The notes under the pieces are model-generated. The model did no database searches and had not been told where the DNA came from. It was given only the letters and a program-made list of their open reading frames with translations. Both the position numbers and the translations under genes were made by a program. Positions 60,101 to 64,000 of a stretch of DNA of 64,000 bases are shown piece by piece. The DNA comes from Bostrychus sinensis (taxonomy: Eukaryota; Chordata; Actinopteri; Gobiiformes; Eleotridae): assembly GCA_020698575.1 (NCBI GenBank), contig CM036241.1:8536416-8600415 (forward strand). Direction: 5' to 3'. Positions within the stretch are counted from its first letter, which is position 1. Every line of letters begins with the position of its first letter.

Positions 60101-63100
60101 ATCAGCGCAGACAGGTTTGTTTAGTGAATATGAAAGTCCAAACCTCAAAGGTGTTCTTGGTGAGTCCAGGCAGGCCGTAGTACATGTTGCCTCCAGCTCG
60201 AGAGTTAATGATGATCTCCCCAATCTCATCTGTTTTACACAACTGAGGAGGCCCGTCTGGTCTGACAATGCACATGAGGGCTGGGGACATGGGAGCAATA
60301 TTTAGAAAATTTAGAAAAGTAATTAAAGGTCCTATATTATGTTTTTTTTTGTGGCTTTTTGACACCTTTGCATAACGTTTTATAACTTAAAATAATGTGT
60401 ATGTGTGGAAAACGTCTTCTTTTGGGGAGCTGTTACTTTGACTTTGAGGAGAGCGCTTGGACTTGGTGTCTGTCGCCCCCTGCTGGCAACAGTAGGGACT
60501 AGCTAGAGAATAAAATGATTTATTTTTTATGTTTTAATATTTAGCACGGCTATTAGCAACATGACGCTAAAAAAAGATAATTCTGCCTCTCCCAGAAAGC
60601 TTTGGCCTATCCCATACTGGCATACATACAGGTTTGCTTTCACAAGCGTTTCCAAATCATTACAAGATGACAAGATTACTCAAATATGCATGAATAAAAC
60701 AAACTACTACTCCAGGTATGTTTGTGAAGTGGAAATTATATATGGTTAAAAGCTCAAAAAAGTCAATTTAGCAGAATAGGGTATAATCTGTGAGGAAAAA
60801 AACACTTTAAGACTTGAATTTTAATAGATCAGAAGATTCAGCCTCTACCAGAAAGCTTTGGCCTATCCCATATTTGCACACATGCAGGTTTACTTCCACA
60901 TTAGAACAAGAGAAGCTCTTATTTTCCTTTGTTCTCAACGACTTGTAATTGATTCATTAGCCTCATTTCCACTGGAGCAGTGTGCCGCGGGTCAGGTCAG
61001 AACAGTTTTCTGAGTTTACATTACCAAAAGTAGTCCAAAAAGCATACCGTAGTACTTTTGGGACACTCTGGTTTGTCATATTTCAGTCCCCAGAAAATAA
61101 GTAAATAGTAAATATGCCAGGAACACTACTAATGTTTACTGCATCATTGTACATCTATAGTTCCATGGATTTGTATTTTGTGTTAGTAAAATTGGTTCAG
61201 TTTTTATGAAAATGCTTTAAAATTACTTTTAAACTACAAAACTAGACATTGTTGTTACTGGACTTTACTGCATTTGATTTTACAACATGACAAAACCTTC
61301 TTGTCCTTTCATCCTGACTCATCCATCCCCCTCACCTCCGGGCATCACGTGACCCACATCTTGGACCGTGAGTGCAGAGTTCTTGTCCTCGGTGTTGACC
61401 CTGATGACCCCGTGGCTCAGGCCGGTCATAGACAGGATGGCCCGAGCAGGAAGGGGAGCGCCAGGTACCCCGGGTCTTCACACCCACACAGAGAGAGAGA
61501 GAGACATGGACTCTGGTCAAACGTGGACAGTCTCGTCCCATCTGTTGGTTCTGAGGGTGCCATCTGCTCCACTGTGATCAACAGCTCAGACAATGGCCTC
61601 ATACACAACAGACATGGAAATCAAAGAAGAAGTGTGGCACGTTTTGTACTTTGTCATCTCTAAAGCAACACTACGTAACTTTCCAGGCTGTACACCCACT
61701 AAAAGATGGGGTTTTCAAATACTGGGTCAGGGCCGTACAAGTGTGTCAGATCAGAGATGTTTGAGGTAGTGATCCATGAATATCCACAGAAACCCAAGGA
61801 AAAAAGGACTGGCAGAATAATTCAAATCAAAACCAGAAAGTTGGGTCACAATTCTAGGGAAAAAAGCTTTGGAATCTCTCACTCTCATCCCATTCACTTT
61901 CTTTGAGAGCTGAAGCGGGCCTAGGGGTAGCTAGGCCATTTTTAGGGGAGCTACAGCACCCTTTAGTTGAGTTCCAGCACCCCTAAATGTAAGTGGCTAT
62001 GTGATTCCCCTGTATGCAAGAATAAGAATATACAGTATCAATATTGAAAATACTGACATAATTCATAAGGGTACATAAGGTTTAATACACTTTTCCCTGT
62101 TTCAGTTTTCTCCCTCAGGTCTCTGCTCTCTCTGTCCCGATCTTTACTTTAAAATGTGATTATGGGTCAGAAACAAAGTCACTGTAGTAACCATAGTCCT
62201 ATTCACACTATGGACAGCTACATAACATTATGAAAGGCTCCATAATACAAGAAATAATATCCGTACAATGTTTAATCATTTATCCAATGCTATGTTTCTT
62301 TTATTTGTTTCTCTCTTCGCTTTCAAGGCCCCTACTCACCCCTAAATCTCTAATGCTAAAGGTTACTGAACCCCTCCAAAGAAAATCTACAGTACTCACA
62401 ACAAAATTATTAAATTTACTGACCCTCCCACCACCTCCAGTCCTATGATCCCAAACTCATCACTCAACCCCACCCTCTAAAACTCCCTACAAATCAGAAA
62501 TCCAGACAGTCACAAAACAGCTAAAAGTGTCTACAACCTCCCCTGTTAGATGTCTTTGTTTCTGTGATCACTGGTCAAGAGGGACTGATTTTGGCAAAAA
62601 TAGGTTTGAATGGGAGGTTTGCAGACCTACTTCACTGATCTTGCTGGACAGCCTAACTAACAGCCATTTTCTACCAGCACTACTCGGTTTTACTCTACTC
62701 GGTTCTACCTGCTTTGATAGTTTTTCCATTAGGCAACCATTACCAGTACCAGAAACTTTTTTAGTACCTGCTTGGCAGAGGTTCCAGTCCGAGCCAAACC
62801 ACTGCTAAAATGTGATGTTGACAGATGCTGGTCACTTGTCAGTTGTGAGTCATACGTGGGACGTTAGCCACAAAAACAAACCGTGATTTTTAAAAGTTAT
62901 ACCTGATTCAAACTGAATTATCCATGCTCCGAATGCATTACGTGTGCCGCATGTATCCAACAACAGCCAGCGGTCACAAGAGAGTAGTGAGTTTAAGCTC
63001 AAGTTTCTTTGGCTTTGACAAAAAACACAAAACCAGAACAATGTACAACATTTCCTCTGTTTTCTCCATTGTTGTTTATGTCGCGTTTACAGGAGTCCCA

Positions 63101-64000
63101 TCAATGAGGCGCCACTGTCCCCGCCCACAATAAACTGCTACTACAAAGTAATGAAAAAAAAAAACCCTAGTAAAAGTAGTGCTGGTGGAAAAGAGCCAAA
63201 AGAATACTTCTGCTTTAATAATGGTTAAAGTCATAGACAAAACATAGACAATGCAACTATAAAAAATCCTAATCGTATATTAGCTGCAGACAGTTAAACC
63301 AGGACAGACCTGCGTATAGCCACAGTCAGAGCCTCAGGAGACGCAGCACAGGGGCAGATCACCTCAGGCTTCAGCCCATGAGACTGGAACACGTTCAGAA
63401 AAGCATCACAGGACGACACGGACCCTAAAAACCAAGGCATTTACATTAATAACACGTGTACTGACTGAACTTTTGTACTGTAGTATTAAAAGCCGAGTGT
63501 TTCTATGCAGAACTCACAGGGGTTGGCTCCATCTGCGACGATGAGCATCCTCAGTGACGTCAGACTGGTGTCCCTCTGGTCTCTGTGGGCCATCATCGCC
63601 CAGTGCAGATCTCGGCACTTCACCAAAGCAACGCGGGCTGCACAGGGAGACATTTCACAGTCACGCGTAAGAACATGTGCTGTACTAAATATATATGATA
63701 ATAACAGTATGAGTTACCTCTGTGTATGTGGACCCTCTGGACCCAGGACAGAGGACAGGCCTTCATCACCGCATACGGGACGCTGATGGTGTGTATTCTG
63801 TTCATCACAGCCTGGAAATGAACACAACATAAAATAACTAAAGCTGTCTCGATTATTTTATTACCACAGAGGAGCTTTTATGATTTTTCAACAAATATTC
63901 AGCATATTATGCATGTCAAGTTGATTTTCAAGCACTTACTGTCAGAACTCCATGCCAAAGCCCCATGTCCTTTTTAAAATCCAGGACGTTCACCAGAGTT
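44885..64000 (-). CDS. dip2b: DIP2B, disco-interacting protein 2 homologue, 3' two thirds
   Basis: Twenty-five coding exons join in frame to 1,023 residues plus stop, matching the C-terminal part of human DIP2B (about 1,576 residues). The 5' part, with the DMAP1-binding domain, is off the right edge. DIP2 proteins carry two tandem adenylate-forming (AMP-binding, acyl-CoA-ligase-like) domains; they are linked to diacylglycerol metabolism and to neurite growth. The window holds the later part of the first domain (SGRRHNADD, FVRSGLLGFVGP) and the whole second (DFSVSTTGMLTG in the position of the Thr/Ser-rich nucleotide loop; WARTGYLGF; VIPINSRGEKQR; C-terminus DPIYVAYNM). I prefer dip2b to dip2a/dip2c because atf1 is next to it, as in human. 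No frameshift or stop was found in any exon. The canonical Lys of active ligases is not obvious in the final segment. Confidence 0.93.
45138..46602 (-). other. dip2b last intron
   Basis: AT-rich; contains the repeat at 45510-45829. No exon. Confidence 0.55.
45510..45829. mobile_element. Dispersed MITE-like repeat (copy 2)
   Basis: TAAAGGTGCTATGAGCAGTAT at the left and TGCTTACAGTACCTTTAA at the right are near inverse. The body matches 8083-8520 (CATAAAAATGACCCACATG, TTAGTTTTACTGATAACAAT). Confidence 0.65.
46603..46726 (-). CDS. dip2b: dip2b exon x
   Basis: RHDALFVVGSLDETLELRGL, then DIETSVSRAHRSIAE; donor GTCAGA. Confidence 0.93.
46847..47021 (-). CDS. dip2b: dip2b exon w
   Basis: IWVNSPHNASGYYTIYGEES, FNTKLSFGDPQTLWARTGYL, GFVKRTELLDASG; acceptor GATCTCTCAG only 70 bp from the preceding donor, so the intron v-w is tiny. 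Confidence 0.93.
47092..47166 (-). CDS. dip2b: dip2b exon v
   Basis: 25 codons: ILPGVRVIIVNPETRGPLGD, then SHLGE; donor GTAAGA. Confidence 0.93.
47372..48004 (+). mobile_element. hAT-type MITE with perfect 8-bp target duplication
   Basis: Begins CAGTGGTGGACAAAGTAAT and ends ATTACTGTCCACCTCTG, inverse of each other with few mismatches. Exactly flanked by GATATAAT at 47364-47371 and 48005-48012, the 8-bp duplication typical of hAT transposition. The interior has no transposase. It sits in the dip2b intron between exons u and v. Confidence 0.88.
48131..48188 (-). CDS. dip2b: dip2b exon u
   Basis: VRLVERGAPQSLPLMESGK; 58 bases; donor GTAAGA. Confidence 0.92.
48189..48853 (-). other. dip2b intron t-u
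   Basis: Contains sequence (48500-48670, AATCCTTAATAATAAACCAA and AAATAAAATCAGGTAGTGTC) similar to 53255-53400 in another dip2b intron: a dispersed repeat of unknown type. Confidence 0.5.
48854..48915 (-). CDS. dip2b: dip2b exon t
   Basis: GTTGPDPCTVYVDMKSLRHD; 62 bases; acceptor GTTTATCAG, donor GTAAGA. Confidence 0.92.
48968..49415 (+). mobile_element. Non-LTR retrotransposon 3' end in dip2b intron
   Basis: Plus-strand translation gives VYKSLHGLAPQYISDMSHMN and, after breaks, words typical of the reverse transcriptase C-terminus of fish CR1/L2-clade LINEs (FQFSTAKIWNSLP-like). The 3' end has TGTAAAGCACTTTGAATTAC, ACAAATAAACTTGCC and a TTGCC tail. It lies on the strand opposite to dip2b, about 50 bp upstream of the acceptor of exon t. 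Confidence 0.7.
49463..49633 (-). CDS. dip2b: dip2b exon s
   Basis: 57 codons, phase 0: ARGVNLSCVRSCVVIAEERP, SKLFKDVGLSSRAVSTAFGS, VNLAVCLQ; donor GTCTGC. Confidence 0.93.
49634..50665 (-). other. dip2b intron r-s
   Basis: AT-rich; no exon or clear repeat boundary is recognised. Confidence 0.5.
50666..50834 (-). CDS. dip2b: dip2b exon r
   Basis: VYSGHQSILIPPFELESCVS, then RDTFCSYSVMELCTKGLGTQ; donor GTGAGG. Confidence 0.93.
50921..51051 (-). CDS. dip2b: dip2b exon q
   Basis: ISHSAVSALCRSIKLQCELY, then LDPYCGLGFVLWCLA; donor GTACAA. Confidence 0.93.
51052..53637 (-). other. dip2b intron p-q, repeat-rich
   Basis: Largest intron in the window. Contains a fragment of the AAAGGTCC family (about 51085-51190), a MITE end at 51905-51960 (CCCACCAGTTGAGAATCCCTG) and the hAT MITE at 52465. 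No exon. Confidence 0.55.
52465..53156 (-). mobile_element. hAT-type MITE (CAGTGGTGGACAAAGTA family), inverted copy
   Basis: Plus strand starts CAAAGGTGGAGAGTAA and ends TACTTTGTCCACCACTG. Flanks TGTATATC and TGTATACC match 7 of 8. It is the reverse-orientation relative of 47372-48004. Between about 52610 and 52790 it is interrupted by TCCTGGTTTAG minisatellite sequence, apparently a nested insertion. Confidence 0.75.
53638..53747 (-). CDS. dip2b: dip2b exon p
   Basis: DLPRRRPPNIYKPPTAEMIA, then YLDFSVSTTGMLTGVK, the Ser/Thr/Gly loop in the place of the nucleotide-binding motif of the family; donor GTCAGG. Confidence 0.93.
54006..54912. mobile_element. AAAGGTCCTATATTATG family member holding a nested hAT MITE
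   Basis: Left AAGTCCTATATTATGCATTT, right TTAGCAGAATAGAGGACCTT. The middle is interrupted by the element at 54431-54813, so this family was in place before that insertion. Confidence 0.65.
54431..54813. mobile_element. hAT-type MITE, nested
   Basis: Begins TAGGGTGACCAGATGTCCC and ends AAATCTGGTCACACGA, roughly inverse. Flanked by GCAAACAG (54423-54430) and GCAAACGG (54814-54821), 7 of 8 matching, as for hAT target duplications. Confidence 0.7.
54959..55070 (-). CDS. dip2b: dip2b exon o
   Basis: VSRAACILTTQNLTRILRSK, then NIKTWPTIIDT; donor GTGAGA. Confidence 0.93.
55185..55306 (-). CDS. dip2b: dip2b exon n
   Basis: GIDLIAAFYGCLYAGCVPVN, then PPHPQNLAATLPTVRMIID; donor GTAAGA. Confidence 0.94.
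55307..56685 (-). other. dip2b intron m-n
   Basis: AT-rich, with a C-run followed by (CA)n at 55789-55816. Possible old repeat around 55980-56480 (GCGGCCCCCTGGTGGGCTG). No exon. Confidence 0.5.
55789..55816 (+). repeat. (C)n(CA)n simple repeat
   Basis: Ten or so C residues run into eight CA units. Confidence 0.9.
56686..56809 (-). CDS. dip2b: dip2b exon m
   Basis: GMTVCTATCIQLHKRAEKIA, then GENVVLLYPP; donor GTCAGT. Confidence 0.92.
56904..56984 (-). CDS. dip2b: dip2b exon l
   Basis: 27 codons: HQYLAEALHWRAQTDPDHVL, then FVLLNAK; donor GTACGT. Confidence 0.92.
57616..57652 (+). repeat. (GAAA)n microsatellite in dip2b intron
   Basis: About eight GAAA units with flanking purine-rich sequence. 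Confidence 0.9.
57807..57919 (-). CDS. dip2b: dip2b exon k
   Basis: VGVGPASVMVGNLVAGKRIA, then GRDLGMIEDQDLVRK; donor GTACAA. This is the linker into the second adenylate-forming domain. Confidence 0.92.
58437..58638 (-). CDS. dip2b: dip2b exon j
   Basis: AIDSIHQVGLYCLALVPANT, PKTPLGGIHISD, NILMCPHTCVTNLPKPRQKQ; donor GTAGGT. Confidence 0.94.
58725..58839 (-). CDS. dip2b: dip2b exon i
   Basis: IAVFSVTVFYDERVVIVAEQ, then EEDSFQWMSRVLQ; donor GTAAAC. Confidence 0.93.
58840..59739 (-). other. dip2b intron h-i
   Basis: AT-rich, with poly-T runs near 59030 and 59530. No exon or clear repeat end seen. Confidence 0.5.
59740..59867 (-). CDS. dip2b: dip2b exon h
   Basis: GSLIFVVGKIEGLLMVSGRR, then HNADDLVATALAVEPVKTVY; donor GTATGA. 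Confidence 0.93.
59976..60056 (-). CDS. dip2b: dip2b exon g
   Basis: 27 codons: VIPVNANGVPIGEIPFVRSG, then LLGFVGP; donor GTAAGT. Confidence 0.93.
60144..60280 (-). CDS. dip2b: dip2b exon f
   Basis: ALMCIVRPDGPPQLCKTDEI, then NMYYGLPGLTKNTFE; donor GTTTGG, phase 0. Confidence 0.93.
60323..60785. mobile_element. AAAGGTCCTATATTATG repeat family in dip2b intron
   Basis: TTAAAGGTCCTATATTATG at the left; TCGCCCCCTGCTGGCAACAG inside; AAAAGTCAATTTAGCAGAAT near the right end. Confidence 0.65.
61336..61475 (-). CDS. dip2b: dip2b exon e
   Basis: RPGVPGAPLPARAILSMTGL, then SHGVIRV and TVQDVGHVMPG; acceptor GTGTGAAG, donor GTGAGG. Confidence 0.9.
61476..63309 (-). other. dip2b intron d-e with foldback MITE
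   Basis: Longest intron without an exon in this part. Contains the inverted-repeat element at 62661-63198. Otherwise AT-rich with no coding signal. Confidence 0.55.
62661..63198. mobile_element. MITE with inverted ends
   Basis: AGCCATTTTCTACCAGCACT at 62662 and its near complement AGTGCTGGTGGAAAAGAGCC ending at 63197. A similar pale copy may start at 60960 (CATTTCCACTGGAGCAG). No transposase. Confidence 0.6.
63310..63424 (-). CDS. dip2b: dip2b exon d
   Basis: SSCDAFLNVFQSHGLKPEV, then CPCASSPEALTVAIR. The donor is the weaker GTCTGT. Confidence 0.9.
63518..63637 (-). CDS. dip2b: dip2b exon c
   Basis: RVALVKCRDLHWAMMAHRDQ, then MLIVADGANP; donor GTGAGT. Confidence 0.92.
63718..63811 (-). CDS. 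dip2b: dip2b exon b
   Basis: AVMNRIHTISVPYAVMKACP, then LSWVQRVHIHR; donor GTAACT with one base left over. Confidence 0.9.
63940..64000 (-). CDS. dip2b: dip2b exon a (partial at window edge)
   Basis: TLVNVLDFKKDMGLWHGVLT, phase 0 at donor GTAAGT. The exon continues beyond the window. Confidence 0.88.

Overview
This window is vertebrate nuclear DNA, most probably from a percomorph teleost fish. It has short genes with GT-AG introns, many MITE-like DNA transposons, a Rex3-type non-LTR retrotransposon and a fossil Tc1-like element. The gene order scn8a - mettl7a cluster - atf1 - dip2b brings together genes that also lie near one another on human 12q13. All assignments are by eye from translated exons. 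Splice sites were placed by requiring GT/AG borders and unbroken reading frames across exons.

Layout. (1) 1-5.8 kb, minus strand: the first coding exon of a voltage-gated sodium channel alpha subunit (scn8a, 2050-2331) and a candidate upstream non-coding exon near 5.62 kb. The rest of the channel lies off the left edge. (2) 5.8-9.3 kb: intergenic, mostly repeats. (3) 9.3-28.0 kb, plus strand: a mettl7a (TMT1A-like thiol methyltransferase) array with three intact two-exon genes (12893-14840, 21604-24059, 26026-28041) and two wrecked relics (9346-12420, split by a defective Rex3; and 17985-18250). The first two intact genes belong to a compound tandem duplication (11828-17425 and 17753-25832) and their proteins differ at only four residues. 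(4) 28.0-30.6 kb: a fossil Tc1-like element and the atf1 3' side. (5) 30.6-38.1 kb, minus strand: a complete atf1 (CREB family bZIP factor, seven coding exons, 302 residues). (6) 38.1-44.9 kb: intergenic, with hAT-like MITEs carrying an expanded CTAAACCAGGA minisatellite. (7) 44.9-64.0 kb, minus strand: the last 25 coding exons (1,023 residues plus stop) of dip2b. The 5' part is off the right edge.

The genes do not form a pathway: ion channel, microsomal methyltransferases, cAMP-responsive transcription factor and adenylate-forming-domain protein. The most informative part is the mettl7a array. It records birth, duplication and death of copies, with transposon insertions present in one duplicate and absent at the matching point of the other. 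I found no convincing undescribed biological system. The least explained stretch is the 2.9 kb block at 18251-21149, which interrupts one duplicate and has a promoter-like start and a diverged tandem repeat of about 190 bp.
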